Shown piece after piece: positions 1 to 11,526 of a stretch of 64,000 nucleotides of DNA. Under the pieces are notes generated by a model. It was not told the DNA's origin, did not search any database, and saw nothing but the letters and a program-made list of their open reading frames with translations. This DNA is from Calliopum simillimum. Taxonomy: Eukaryota; Arthropoda; Insecta; Diptera; Lauxaniidae. A program made the translations under genes and the position numbers. Every line of letters begins with the position of its first letter. Position 1 is the stretch's first letter. Location: positions 21,171,329 through 21,235,328 of the forward strand of contig OX638369.1 in the NCBI GenBank assembly GCA_951812925.1, given 5' to 3'.

Positions 1-232
1 TTACAAAAAATGTTACTTACTAAGGATAATTTGTTTGAAATATCCTTTCTCCAAACTCCAAATATTAAATTAATTTCAGGCTTTAAAATAAGCAACATAA
101 AAGAGAGATCCTTTTTTCCGCAGAAAAAATTTATAGTCATTTTATAAATAATATTGAAAACCGATACCAGTGACATTTAAAAACAAAACCGATTTGAAAA
201 TTGAATTACTAAAATAATTTCTCCTTCTTTAG
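1..232 (+). other. RFeSP: 3' part of an RFeSP intron
   Basis: AT-rich sequence that ends in a pyrimidine tract and an AG at 231-232, directly before the Rieske coding exon. The upstream exon or exons (mitochondrial targeting sequence) lie outside the window. No other feature is seen. Confidence 0.75.
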
Positions 233-621
233 CCACTCAGCAAGTTCGTCAGGGTCACACCGACCTGCAGGTTCCCGATTTCTCACCTTACCGTCGCGAT
301 TCGGTACAAAGTGCGAATAGAAAAAATGCTACCGCCGAGGAACGTAAAGCCTTCTCGTACATGTTAGTCGGCGCTGGTGCCGTAGGTGGTGCCTACGCTG
401 CCAAAGGTCTTGTGAACGCTTTTGTAAGCTCCATGTCAGCTACAGCTGATGTCTTGGCCATGGCAAAGATTGAAATCAAATTAGGTGATATCCCCGAAGG
501 CAAATCAGTTACTTTCAAGTGGCGTGGTAAACCTTTGTTCATTCGCCATCGTACACCAAGTGAAATTGACACAGAACGCAACGTTCCCGTTTCAACACTA
601 CGTGATCCCGAGTCTGATGAT
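233..621 (+). CDS. RFeSP: Rieske iron-sulfur protein, penultimate exon
   Basis: Codes for the linker, membrane anchor and first part of the head of the ubiquinol-cytochrome c reductase Rieske subunit (respiratory complex III, inner mitochondrial membrane). The exon starts after AG 231-232 with two bases of a split codon, then reads [21 protein letters not shown] glycine/alanine-rich transmembrane helix ([20 protein letters not shown]) begins at 361. It is followed by the hinge and the conserved stretch [13 protein letters not shown] near 520-555. The donor GT is at 622-623 and the intron is phase 0. The start codon and presequence are upstream of the window, so the protein is partial here. 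The first ATG seen (361) is internal to the protein, not the start. The match to the family is strong along its length. Confidence 0.96.
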
Positions 622-689
622 GTATGATTTTATAGTTTTTTTGTGTTTATTCTGAATTGAAATTTGTATTATTTTCTGATAACTTTTAG

Positions 690-908
690 CAACGTGTCAC
701 CAAACCTGAATGGTTGGTCGTCATCGGTGTATGTACACATTTGGGTTGTGTACCAATCGCAAATGCTGGTGATTTCGGTGGCTACTATTGCCCTTGCCAT
801 GGTTCACATTATGACGCTTCTGGACGTATCCGCAAGGGCCCAGCCCCATTGAATTTGGAGGTGCCAGCTCATGTTTTCCCCGATGAAGGCACATTAATTG
901 TTGGTTAA
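690..908 (+). CDS. RFeSP: Rieske iron-sulfur protein, last exon (2Fe-2S head)
   Basis: The final 72 codons follow a 68-bp intron (622-689, GT...AG, phase 0). They contain both cluster-binding boxes, CTHLGC (box 1) and CPCHGSH (box 2), which supply the two Cys and two His ligands of the 2Fe-2S centre plus the disulfide cysteines. These are followed by the Pro-loop GPAPLN and the conserved C terminus ending LIVG. The stop TAA is at 906-908. Nothing is broken, so the gene looks functional. It is convergent with the minus-strand BED/BESS gene starting at 2941. About 200 residues are present in total; the family is usually somewhat longer because of the missing N-terminal presequence. Confidence 0.97.
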   Translation, partial: QRVTKPEWLVVIGVCTHLGCVPIANAGDFGGYYCPCHGSHYDASGRIRKGPAPLNLEVPAHVFPDEGTLIVG

Positions 909-1657
909 GAGCACTTAAAACATAACTAAATACAATAGTAAAATGCAAAATATATAATTGTTTTAATTAAAAAACAAATGAAAATAAAAAAAAAAACTGA
1001 AAAAGGACAAAAATGATATGAACGACAACTACGAAGTAAAATAATGTAATTTGAATATTAACAAAAAATCTTTGTTATGAAATGTTTCCACATTAAACTG
1101 ATGTCTAAGGATGCTGTATTAAACTTCATGTTAAGTTAAATTACAAAATAAAAATCTTTAATTTAATCTTGTATTTCAGGAATAAATTTCTTTTAAACGC
1201 TCAATTGGACATATTTAGAGTAGAAATGTATCACAGCTTACCGCTCGCAAATCCGAATAAGACCCCTTACGCATTTTAGTTAATGGATTCCAAATAATGA
1301 AATGCAGTTACAGTACCCTGGCTATGGGAAGCTGCTATGAAATTTAATTGTGTAATTAAAAAATACCTTTCAAGTCAAGTACTTACAAAAAAAAAATTCC
1401 ATCAAAATTGGTCAAATATTCTTCATAAAAAAGCATTATTCCGTTTATATATGAAAATTAACGTATAAACATAACATATAAAAATTCTTAACAAATTCAC
1501 TCATAAAAGGATAGATATTACAATCTCATAATTCAAAATAAATTAAATTGTGTCAAGTAAATGTTTTTATTTAATTAAAAAACTAAACTAGTGTAATTTA
1601 AAGAATACCTATATAAGTGAATTTAATTTTGTATTCAAATACAAAAAAAAAAAAAAG
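909..1657. other. Intergenic 3' UTR space between convergent genes
   Basis: AT-rich, low-complexity sequence shared by the 3' ends of RFeSP (+) and the BED/BESS gene (-). It includes A runs at 989-996 and about 1645-1658. TTTATT at 1566-1571 could serve as AATAAA for the minus-strand gene. No open reading frame or structured RNA is recognised. Confidence 0.6.
983..988 (+). terminator. RFeSP: polyadenylation signal of RFeSP
   Basis: AATAAA hexamer about 75 bp after the RFeSP stop codon, in an A-rich 3' UTR. Other AATAAA matches occur nearby (for example near 1147), so the exact cleavage site is uncertain. Confidence 0.55.
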
Positions 1658-2107
1658 TTAATATGAGTTTGCGTCCATTAATCTCTGTTTTTTCTTAAAA
1701 TCAAATAAAAGGTAAGTGATTTTTTCAACTAATTCATCTTTTAAATTGGTGTCTTTGATACGCTTTAGGTTCTCTCCAATAAAATTTAAGAATGCTTCAT
1801 CATGCGAATCTACATTAGGCTTTCGATTAATCCGATTAAGGGCCATCGTAGCTGCTTCCAAAACGCCATCTTCTAATGACACACTATTGGATGTGCTGGC
1901 TGTGCTGACAGGAGAATCTATATTGTTGTATTTTATTTTTTTAGAGTTGCTCTGAGGTGTTGAAAACAACTCGGTAATAGATTTACATGAAACCTCTTCG
2001 ATCGGCAAAGGAGCCTGTAAAGTAGTAACTAAAATAGAGTTGCTCTGCGGTATTGAAGACAACTCGTCAATGGAGGTACATGAATCTTCTTCAGTTTGCA
2101 CAGGAGT
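1658..2107 (-). CDS. BED-like zinc finger / BESS domain protein, exon 2
   Basis: Codes for residues 99-247. The acceptor is a TTTTTTTTCTTCTAATTCGCAG-type tract ending at 2108 on the minus strand, phase 0, which matches exon 1 across a 540-bp intron (2108-2647). The N-terminal half is low complexity and holds two related blocks of about 30 residues (EDSCTSIDELSSIPQSNS and EEVSCKSITELFSTPQSNS). The C-terminal part, residues about 201-238, matches a BESS protein-interaction motif (FLNFIGENLKRIKDTNLKDE, then hydrophobic heptads). BESS domains in flies usually sit in DNA-binding regulators next to MADF or zinc-finger domains, so a chromatin or transcription role is inferred. The stop lies at 1658-1660. 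Confidence 0.72.
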   Translation of the reverse strand, partial: TPVQTEEDSCTSIDELSSIPQSNSILVTTLQAPLPIEEVSCKSITELFSTPQSNSKKIKYNNIDSPVSTASTSNSVSLEDGVLEAATMALNRINRKPNVDSHDEAFLNFIGENLKRIKDTNLKDELVEKITYLLFDFKKKQRLMDANSY

Positions 2108-2647
2108 CTGCGAATTAGAAGAAAAAAAATGTTTTTAATGTCTACAATAAACAAAGGTATAGGCAGTTTCAGAAATATAATGAATTTGTCATTTTGAGTG
2201 CGTGGCACCGCCCAATTTTCTAGCCCATAACTTAGCATTTCCCGATAATAACACAATGCAAAAATTTCATCAAGTTGGTTTCCCAGTCTATTAGAAACAA
2301 ACACACAAAATCTAATTTTTATGTGCTAAAATCAATGCATTTTAGTCATTTTCATACGAAGTGGTACAATTTATATACCACATACTGATATTTGAAACGA
2401 AGTGGTATGATTATTAATTTACCAAGTGCTTTAAGCCACACAAGAATTGCAATTAGGCTACTTTTAGTCAAATTATGCTACACCCCCAAAACTTGCTAAT
2501 AATTTTGCCTTGATCCTGTGATGCAATTTAAAATAACATTTTTTGTTTTTGGTTGAAAAATTTTTTTAACAATTTTTAAGTCTGAAATTTATTTTTCAAA
2601 ACATCAATTTATGGACTGCTTTTGCAAGTTACAAAGGATTTATTTAC

Positions 2648-2941
2648 CTCTTGGGATTTTCCAGCTGAGTTCGAAGCATGCTTCGCAGTACTTGCATGGT
2701 ACTTTACAGTTGATAATGCAGATTTAAACTCCGCATCGCAAAGCGTACACTGAGCGCGATAAAGATTACCCCATACAGGTTGTAACCAACTTTTAAATTC
2801 CGGCATTTTCTGCCATTCTTCTCTGTATTTTTGCAAACGGTAGCCCTTAGCGCATTTGGAAGAATTACTGCCGCGTTTCAATCCTCTTTTTTTCTGAATT
2901 TGTTCATCTTTATCACCATCATCACTAGAATATTTGGACAT
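2648..2941 (-). CDS. BED-like zinc finger / BESS domain protein, exon 1
   Basis: Codes for residues 1-98 of a predicted 247-residue protein. After an acidic and basic N terminus it carries the segment YREEWQKMPEFKSWLQPVWG and a zinc-finger-like motif CTLC...KYH...KH. The spacing is C-x2-C-x13-H-x5-H, as in BED-type and hAT-derived fingers. The minus-strand donor (AAGAG/GTAAAT, AC at 2646-2647 on the + strand) is strong and phase 0. The open frame beyond it ends soon in non-conserved sequence, so the splice is preferred over the unspliced ORF. The family assignment is by motif. Function is inferred as DNA binding, possibly domesticated from a transposon, and no gene symbol is recognised. Confidence 0.72.
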
Positions 2942-3120
2942 TTAATATTACTTTTATTTTTTTTTATTTTTGACAACAAATAATAAAAACAAGCCACTTT
3001 ATGGATAAATAAATTACGTAGCATAATAAGGCTACACTTGGCAATACTGGGCCGACGTCACACGGAGCCAGTGCTGCCATGTTACAAGATTTTCTACTAG
3101 ATTTAGGTTTAGGTCTACAT

Positions 3121-3928
3121 CATGGTTGAATTACCCTGGTTGCAGCGATAACAAATGCTGCTTCTTCTTGAACTACGAAAATGTCAAAATTTTCTAGTCT
3201 TTTGACAGATAGCAAGGCAAGATCAGGGTTCCATTTTTGTTTATTTTGACAACTTGCCATAACCATTGTTATTGAATCATGGGTATAGGTCTACATTATA
3301 TCTGGGGGATACGTTATTTATGTGATTTTGTAAGGTCTATGTGGTAATCTGTACAAAACGTTAGCAACGGGCAAGCTGCATGAAACATGTGAGATTTAAG
3401 GCTGTTTCGAGACTAAGCACCAAAATCTGGGTGTAAATTTCATGATATTCCAAAAAAAGAATCTGGTCATGAATTACAGCAGGGCTGCCGATTTCCGCTC
3501 TTAACTTTAAAAATTGGCTCGTTAAATGCCGTTAAAAACATGTCATACAAATCTCAGCATAGCTAAATCTCGTGTGAAAACGCAATATCAATGAATAATT
3601 TGTTTTTGGATTACAGTGGTACGTATATATCTTAAAAATCGCATCAAAAGTCAGAATAAGTGTGCATTAGTAGGAGCAGTGTATGTTTTCAGTAAACTTG
3701 ATTTTTTTGTTCTAATATTAATCGTATAATAGTATCATGGATAGAAGTAGGTTGATTCAATAACAATGGTTATGGCTAGTTGTCAAAGTAAAAAATGGAA
3801 CCCTGCATCTTGCCTTGCTATCTGTCAAAAGACTAATATCAAAACAAAGAATTTTGACATTTTCATAGTTTAAAAATTATAAGAAAATCAGCATTTGTTA
3901 TCGCTGCAACGAGGGTAATTTAACCATG
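3121..3928. mobile_element. TIR (foldback-like) element with arms of about 165 bp
   Basis: The left arm (3121-3283) and right arm (3748-3928) are imperfect reverse complements. They share the block GTTGCAGCGATAACAAATGC, the block GATAGCAAGGCAAGAT and CATAACCATTGTTATTGAAT. The outer tips read CATGGTTGAATTACCC and GGGTAATTTAACCATG. The 460-bp centre has no coding sequence. No target-site duplication is obvious. Likely a non-autonomous DNA transposon. Confidence 0.7.
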
Positions 3929-4078
3929 GCTGCGAGTTGAACCATGGCATTTTCTTTCATATAATTGTATCATAACCTTAACTACTTCATAAAAGTGTTG
4001 CCAACACAAAAAAAAATTACAAATGTCAAAACACTGAAAATGAATACACAAAGGATAAACAAAAAAGAATAAACTGTC

Positions 4079-5041
4079 CAGCGTTGCCAGTTGGTTACAT
4101 TTTATACATTTTGCGTAACTTTTTGGCCTCTCACGTAACTTGTAAGTAAAATTTGTATTTTGGTAATTTTTCGTAACTTTTTAAGTTATTCACATTACTC
4201 AATTTATATTAGTTTTTTTTCTTAAAATTTTGTTGTATTGAAAAAACGAAATTTCGGTATGGCACTGCCATAAACTATACAATAAAAAACAATAGTAAAA
4301 CATAATGTGGCAGTGATTACGATCTCCCTTAGCTTAGGCACCGAATCGTCTGAGCTTTATACTAAGTTTTCGCCGGAAACTTAGCTGTGACATGATTTAT
4401 AAATCTAGTCGTTAAATCTTATCCGTTTCCACCGATCGAAAGAGATTTATTATTGTTCATATATTGATATGTATGAATGTTGGTTTTCCTTTTCTTCTTA
4501 ATACTCATCTTCGATTTGCTTTGTTTTTAATTACATATAATGCCAATTGTTCAAGTTAATGGGTGCCAACTCATCAAAAATCACAAAGCCCGGATGTGAT
4601 TTATACGCAGATTTAAAATAAATCATGATAGAAATAGATTTAATTTTTGTATGGTAGATAACGTCATAAACTAAATCTCGAAACAGCCGTAAATCACCTC
4701 TTAAAATTTGCGCTAGAAACGTTGTATTATTTTATTGAAATTTCTCATGACCAATGAAATATATTATTAGGTTAAGGTGATAAGCTCAAATGGAAGCTCA
4801 GCTATGCATTGGATTTATTTGGAATTGTTGTCATATAAAATATAATAAAATATTTCCTGAACAAATTTCGGCGAAATTTTTTGTAATTTAAAAGCTATGT
4901 ATGTATATACATTGCATATAATGCAATTGAAAATTGTTTCATTTATTTAGAAAAAATTAATCAAAATGTAACTTTTTATCAAAAAATGTATCTTTTTAGC
5001 AGCAAAAATGTAACTTTCTTAAAAAAGCCCTGGCAACGCTG
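4079..5041. mobile_element. hAT-like non-autonomous element
   Basis: Terminal inverted repeats CAGCGTTGCCAG...CTGGCAACGCTG. The 8-bp flanks AAACTGTC (4071-4078) and CAACTGTC (5042-5049) match at 7 of 8 positions, as expected for an aged hAT target-site duplication. The subterminal regions are rich in GTAACTTTTT repeats. The centre is non-coding. Length 963 bp. Confidence 0.68.
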
Positions 5042-5709
5042 CAACTGTCAAAACGCAGAAGCATTTAGAAAATACAGAGACGATAGATAGATTTGTCAAA
5101 CGGTTTAAGAACATTGTCGAGTACGGTATTCTTTGATTTGTTACTGAGCTTTGACAGTATATTCCGTGTTTTCTGTGACGTTTCTGTATATTTTCCACAG
5201 TGTTTTTCAGGGCGTGAAAAGAAAATATTTATTTTTTTTCCTTTTGAAAGAAAATGCTGTCATTGACAGTTTTTGTTGAAAGGAGTCGAGTGAAATTTGT
5301 TGATTTGATTTGAGAGAAAAAAAACAACAATACAACTTTTCAAGTGCAAAATTTTGATAAATTTTTCGTATACATAAAAATAAAAAAAAAAATTCAATAG
5401 AAAACCTATTTTGCTAATAAGAGAAAATTTTAATTAAAAAAATCAAAAAATCCTCCATACATTTTTCCTTTCATCTACGTGTCATTTGTGAACTTTTTTA
5501 ACGCGCTGCGAAGCAGCCAAATAACTTATTAATAAAAATATTGCAATTTAACCAATAAACAAATGAAACGAAATATGTTTACTTAAAGAAAATAAAACGC
5601 GACTGAATTCATAGAACGGAATTTGAGAAAAAACTGAGAAGTAAGATTTTATTTTAAAAATAAAAGATCAAGAAAACAAAAAAGACATTCTGCCTTCCGG
5701 CTCGCCTGC

Positions 5710-6017
5710 ATGATCCTTGGTCAACTGTTGCAGTGCACCTATTTCTATGACCAGCTGCTTCTGCAATCACAACAAAACTTTGCACAAATTTTCCAAGAAC
5801 TTTCCCAACTATCGTTTCCATCGCTTGTGGAACGCACGCAGCTGATACGGACTTTGACCACTATGTCCACTGCATTTCTAACCGCTATTGCCGTCATACT
5901 TTGCATTCTTTTTCGTATTCTGAATGTCAACAGTCAGCCACTAAAGCCGAGTGTCTGGTGTTTGGATCAACAGTTCCTAGATTGTATTTATAAAATCGCC
6001 CCAGTGCTGCGAGAACC
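5710..6017 (+). CDS. Hydr2: ABHD2-type alpha/beta hydrolase, exon 1 (membrane anchor)
   Basis: First coding exon of a predicted 451-residue alpha/beta hydrolase like vertebrate ABHD2 (monoacylglycerol lipase/acyl-ester hydrolase), most likely the fly gene Hydr2. It contains one hydrophobic helix, TAFLTAIAVILCILFRIL, the N-terminal signal anchor typical of the family. This is followed by LNVNSQPLKPSVWCLDQQFL and IYKIAPVLREP. Two starts are possible. The ATG at 5710 gives a 51-residue extension; the in-frame ATG at 5863 (MSTAFL) places the anchor near the N terminus, as is usual for the family, and may be the true start. The donor is at 6018-6019 (CC/GTGAGT), phase 2. The exon-exon codon (CC + T) restores a proline. 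Confidence 0.85.
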
Positions 6018-6358
6018 GTGAGTCACATTAAGTTCTTATCTAGCTAGTTCGTAAGCCAAAAGTGTTCATACTTAAACAAGAATTTGACCTAGCTCGAAAA
6101 TATCTTTCTAAAAACACATAAAAATGATATTCAGCTATTTGCCCAAAACCTGGTTTTATTAATTTATACCTCCCTAAGTCTACACTCTATCATATCACAA
6201 GAAACTCTACTCTGTGTTTAAATGCCTGAACACTTCCTGAATGATCGGCAAAACATTGGGAACAACATAACATGTCATTAACAAAGTAGCCATTAGGTGG
6301 CGCACCCTTAATTTTTAGAGAAATTCACTATTATTGGAATTTTTTGGATTTCTAATAA

Positions 6359-7619
6359 CACTGTACTAGTTGAAAATTTGGTCGGACGAGAAATAGGTCA
6401 TTCTTACCTAATTCGGGCATGGGGAATTCAGTGGTGTTAACCGTTTTGCTGGATTGGTTCATCGCCCCATACAAAAAGTTCAAATCAAAATTTCGTCTAG
6501 ATAGTGGTGTTTTTCATACAGAATCTTTTATTAAATTATGGTGAATCAATGATTTTTCATCAAAAGTATGTTTTCCCGTTCAGGATGTATTAATTGGCAA
6601 TGGTGTTGCTAATTTTTTTATCAATTCATCGGAAACTTCTTAATTTAAAGTTAATTTTTACCGAATTTTCTTACAGAGTGTGCGCTAGACGGACTTGAGT
6701 ATGGAAAATATGAGTACGAAAAACTTATCTGAGTTTCTCATAAGTCGGACTATGAGTAATAAAAAATTGGATGCTTCCAGGATCCGCGGTGGTCCATGTT
6801 TTTAAGCCCCTACCCCGGTCCAGTCCAAATATGGTTTTCCGTTCCCAGTTTTTATAGCAATTTATGATGGATCGGGACCTTCTTATTCCGATTATGATCT
6901 TGGTTTTTTTCTATCACGTCAGGATCCTGAGTTATCCCTGTACAAAAGTTAAAAATTCACTGTTTTGAGGATTATGAAAAACTATATAACAAAAACAGCA
7001 AATAGTAAAATTAATTTTTGTTAATGACTACGGATAGCAAAAATTACCTTTAACAAGCCGTACTTAAACTATTTTTCAATTGGATCACTACATCCTGAGT
7101 AATAAGCCTTTAAAAACAGGATATCTTACAATAACATCCAAACAAAGGCCATTTCCGGACCGATAACTAAAAACTTTAAATTTTATTATTTTATTGCAGA
7201 AATTTCAATCTTTTAGAGAACAAAATCATATGACAAATGTCAGTTCTATTCTAGTAAATAAACCCACAAATGACTGAGCAAAAATTAAAATTTTAAGAAA
7301 ATTCTGAAAAAATTAACGATAAAGTAAAAAAATATCCAATAAATTGATCTCAAAGTTAGCAATTCGAATGTCTATTAATTCATCATGGACTGGAAAATAT
7401 ACTTCTGAACAAAAATCATTGATTTATCAGAAGTTATTAAGAGATTCTTTATAAAAAACACCTCTTTCTAGACGTAATTTTGATTTGAACTTTTTGTATG
7501 GGGTGATGAACCAATCCAGCAAAACGGTTAGCACCACTGAATTCCCCGTACCCGAATTAGGTAAGAATGACCAATCTTCTGCAAGACCAAAAAAAAAGTT
7601 CCCAAAAACTAGTACAGTG
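6359..7619. mobile_element. TIR element, possibly PIF/Harbinger-like
   Basis: Arms of roughly 200 bp at each end are imperfect reverse complements (shared blocks ACCAATCCAGCAAAACGGTT and CCTAATTCGGG / CCCGAATTAGG). Tips are CACTGTACTAGTT and its reverse complement. TAA flanks both tips (6356-6358 and 7620-7622), which fits a 3-bp TWA target-site duplication of PIF/Harbinger elements. The centre (about 7010-7090) contains a segment shared with 10.9-11.2 kb and 61.9-62.0 kb (TTTTTGTTAATGACT). No transposase is seen. Confidence 0.68.
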
Positions 7620-7959
7620 TAATCTGAACTTTTTCAATAGTATTGCTATTTTTGGATATCAGCAATATTTTTCCGTTTATCAACATCTTTTGCCTATGAT
7701 TTCTTCAAGTTTTAAGTATTATTACATTTTACTCTTAAATTACAATGGAGTAAGTTCATAAAGGTGGTAAAAGTAATGCCATATACATAATTTTCTATAA
7801 TAATCGATTATTTGACTGATATCATTTTTTCAACTTAATGCCATCAATTTGACACCATCAAGTATACTTTCCGTGATAGCAAAGTTAATTTTATTTATTT
7901 CTAACAAAATGTCAGCCAATTCATATTATGGCATTACTTTTGTACTTTGAATGAACTTA

Positions 7960-8640
7960 CTATTTTTGCATTCTAAGGCCTTCATATTTTGAATTTGTGA
8001 GCTTGTTTCAAAGTTTTGAGTATTTCAATATCTTTCGGCTTTGTCGACATTTTTGATTTTTTAAACCCTTTCGACTGTGTTCATATTTTTTGACTTTTAC
8101 AACAATTTTTATATGTGCAATATATTCACTTATTAAACGATACTACCTCAGTACTTTTATTTTGCTATTGTGTACAAAATAGAAAAACTCATTTATTATC
8201 CCTGGTACGATGTAAAGCAAAACGTAAACAAAACAAAAAACATGAAGCCACTCATTTGTTTTGTGCCTTTCTCTGTGTGCTTCATCCTATTTGGCAGCTA
8301 TGTGTGACCGCGTATTTCGTTGTTTTGAATACCGAAAAATGTGTATTTAATATTACCTAGCTTAAAGGCAACAGATTAAAATAATTTTGTGCAAATCTAC
8401 ACACAAATACCTTTCTTATGGTATATAACTCAAGACCGTACTCCATTTCTAACATAGTAAAAAAAGGGTGACAAATTTTTGTCCAGCGTATTAATATGTA
8501 TACATAAATTTTATCGTTGTCAACATCTTTCGCTCTTGCCAAAATTCATAGGGCTTGCTCAATTTTCTAAAATTTTCAACAATATTTGATGTATGCAACA
8601 TTTTTCGCCTTACCCTCATTTTTGGATGCTGATACAATTT
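7960..8640. repeat. Degenerate TTTTGTCAACATTTTTCG repeats split by a dispersed repeat
   Basis: Loosely repeated pyrimidine-rich phrases such as TTGTCGACATTTTTGATTTT and TTGTCAACATCTTTCGC occur at 8040-8110 and 8515-8610, and again at 9415-9560. Between them, 8148-8500 is a second copy of the repeat found at 24757-25925. That copy is the empty form, without the Helentron-like insertion. Confidence 0.5.
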
Positions 8641-9380
8641 GCAAATGTAATGTTTCAGAGATATGGAGAATTTTGTGTTTGGTGATGTTATATGTCCAAG
8701 TGCCTACACAATATACATGCATGTATTAAACTATACCGAAGTAGGAAAAGACGAACAAATATACATTTTATGTTATCACGAGCGAGACGCAAAAAATTTT
8801 ATAATAAAATATGTTCTAAAGCTATATCTATGACAGGAAAAAAATCACGCCAATCGGTTGAATGGTTCTCGAGTTATGGGATTTTTTAATATCCTGGGCG
8901 AAGCCGAAGAATTTTAAACAAGAGTTTGTATTGGAACCTCACCGAATAACATAACTGTGAAAGAATAAAATCATGCAAATCGGATAACTGGTTTTCGAGC
9001 AATAGGAGATTTTAAGAACCCGGGCATTTCGAAATATAATGTAACCTAAAACGTCACCAGGCAAAATATCTATGAACGAAAAAATAAAATCATTAAAATC
9101 GGACAAATGATTTTCGATTTATTTACTGTCAAACAGTTTCAGAGATTTCTGTCAGGGTGCCTTCAAGACAGACGGATAATATATTTTACGAAATCCCAGG
9201 AGAAGTCTCGAATAATGGACTTTTTTTAATATCTCCGGCGACGCTGAAGAAACTTCGAATTAGATTTTGTCCTAAAACCTCATCGGTATCATGTCTTTGA
9301 AAGAAAATTCAAAAGCATGCAAATCGGATAACTGGTGTCGAGTAATGGGATTTTTTAAGAACCCAAGCTAAGCCGAAAGT
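8640..9380. repeat. Degenerate direct repeats of about 110-240 bp
   Basis: Four decayed direct copies of a phrase containing ATGCAAATCGGATAACTGG, then TCGAGTAATGGGATTTTTTA and AACCCGGGC..AAGCCGAAG, centred at about 8850, 8980, 9215 and 9320. Related ATGCAAATCGGAC phrases recur at 39755 and 46403 next to GACAGACAGAC. This is a dispersed fly repeat of unknown class and has no coding potential. Confidence 0.5.
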
Positions 9381-10899
9381 ATTTTGAAAGACAGCCAATA
9401 TGATACATATAGCATTTTTCACCATTGTCAACATTTTTCGAATTTATCAACATTTTCGAGTTTTCTCTTAAAGTTTTTGTCAAAATTTTTTAGGTTTTTA
9501 ATATATTTTTTTTCTATATTTTACGACTTTTTCAACCTTTTTCGATTTTGTCAACAGATTTTTTTTTTTTTTAAATTTCAGATTCGTTTTTTTCTTTTTG
9601 AATAAACTGTCATTGTTTTTTATGAAAATTATTTTTCTCAAAAAACTTATAGTTATTGCTCAAATTTAGAGTACTTTTCAAAATAAGCTTTGGACGTAAA
9701 AATAAAGCTTTCACACATTAGTCTGAATTTTCTTAAACTTATAGTAAAAGTTTTCTGGGCCTTTTTGCCTCATATTTTTATAACCATTTTTTTTTTACTT
9801 TTGCAACTTAGGAAATTTTTTAACCACTCGTCAAGTTTGACTTAACATTCAAGTTAAATAATTGAAAGGCAAGAAAGTGTGAAACCGAAGCATTTTGTTT
9901 CAACTTTATTATTGTTATAACCAAAAAGAGAGCAGAGCAAGAACAACGAAAACTTTTTTATTATAAAAGTTTTGGAGCAATCCTTACAAAGATACTTGTG
10001 TGAACTTTGAACATTTTTTACCGCAAAAATATGAGTTTATGTTTTAGTAAATAAAGGCAAAAGTAATATTCTTTTAGATGATTGTTCCTTTTTAAAAGAG
10101 CATGCCAATTTCATTTAAAATTACGGTATGATTGTACATATATTTGATTGCTCATATCATGAAAACTCTTTTGTTTCATGTGCGTCAGAACTTTCGAAAT
10201 TTTGGAATTTTCCTTTATTTTAATTGTTATATGTATGTATTACAGTTAGCGCTAATCAATTAATTCGTATTAATCCTTGCCTAACGACTAACTATACATA
10301 TGCATAAACATACATAAACAGTCACATTTATTGATTACTCAATTTCTAAAAGCAATTCCGAAGTGTGCTAAACTATACAAATCACACTTAAGTGTTTCAT
10401 CCACTTAATAGATAAAAATCATTAAATTTGATTACTTTGATAAGCAATGTTTTACTAACGCATGCAAAATCTTTTGTTTAGTTTCTTCTAAACGTAAGTA
10501 TGTACTTCATTATTTATTTAAGATGCATTCTTTACTTTCAGTGCATTATTTACAATTTCATGAAATAATTAAATCAATTGTTCACAGATGTCTGGATCAA
10601 CAAAGGGATCTGTAGTTAGGTGAATTGTGAAATTCAATGAAAATGTGTCATTGTTTAGGTGACACAATTTAGTGTTAAAAATTTTATTTAGAAAATATTT
10701 GAAAACATGTAAAATTTAACTTTTAAAGTAATGCTTAAAAACATTTTCCTTAAATTAAATTTAATCCAGATATTCCTATATCCCAGATATTCCTACTTTT
10801 GTTAAGGGCTTATCTTGTAGAATATGATAAAAAAGGAAGCAATTCCAATGTAAACTTTACTTATAATGAGATAATGGTTAAATGAAGCATTATCAACAA

Positions 10900-11222
10900 C
10901 TTTTTTTATTCCAAACTAGGACATATTCAACAATTTTACGTCGGAGCTGCTCTGTATAGTATCCCTCGGTAATACAGTGCAACAAATTAAGTTAAAACAA
11001 TTTTGAATGAGGTCTCGATAACTTTTTTTGCGGTTGCTGATTCCAAATCTGGCAACCATTTTTCTCTGTGATCCGACATATGGCGCATATCCAGATAGTA
11101 GTGTTTTTGTTAACGACATCGGATAGCCATAATCTTTCCCGTTGAACTTTACCTTTTTTCCTTTTCAAATTGGATCGATATTTTTCAAGATATCCATTGA
11201 AGTAAGAGTAACCCCATTCCAC
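10900..11222. repeat. Dispersed repeat shared with 7.0 kb and 62 kb
   Basis: The part near 11105-11170 reads TTTTTGTTAACGACATCGGA, then AGCCATAATCTTTCCC. It resembles 61962-62030 and 7016-7080, both located inside inverted-repeat elements. The overlapping short minus-strand ORFs are not coding. Probably a relic of the same foldback family. Confidence 0.5.
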
Positions 11223-11236
11223 ACAAATTTAATTTA

Positions 11237-11526
11237 GGCCCGGATTCACAGTCATTAGTTAATTAATAAGTAAACTAAAATACAGACAAGAGTTTAACTA
11301 ATGTTTTATATCCACAGACTCATCTGAAAATATGTTTAGAATTGTCACAAAACTAATGTGGATTCTTAAGGTCGTAGGATTCTATTTCTTCAGCATTAGC
11401 TGTTGGTTGACTAATGGTTAACCAATGAAACTTGGGAGCTTGACTAATGGTTAACTAATGGCTGAAAATACAATTTTGTTGGTTTAACCCTTGCCATTAG
11501 TTAATTAATGACTGTGAATCGGGGCC
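11237..11526. mobile_element. 290-bp PIF/Harbinger-type MITE
   Basis: Terminal inverted repeats begin GGCCCGGATTCACAGTCATT at the left and the right end is ATGACTGTGAATCGGGGCC. Identical TTA trinucleotides flank both ends (11234-11236, 11527-11529). The internal phrase GACTAATGGTTAAC is repeated. The TWA target site and GGCCC-type tips are the signature of the PIF/Harbinger superfamily. Too short to code. Confidence 0.85.

Larger units (their letters stand above)
2942..5709. other. Intergenic region between divergent BED/BESS and hydrolase genes
   Basis: Contains the two TIR elements described separately. A further inverted pair around GGCTGTTTCGAGA lies at about 3402 and 4675. The stretch 5050-5709, just upstream of the hydrolase start, is AT-rich and should hold the promoters and the 5' UTR. 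No confident TATA box or initiator was identified. Confidence 0.5.

Noticed and set aside
2029..2304. 91-codon minus-strand ORF within the BED/BESS gene
   Set aside because: It overlaps exon 2 in another frame and the intron; the spliced model explains the conserved motifs better.
8115..8360. 81-codon ORF
   Set aside because: It lies wholly within dispersed repeat X, whose second copy at 24757 does not keep the frame.
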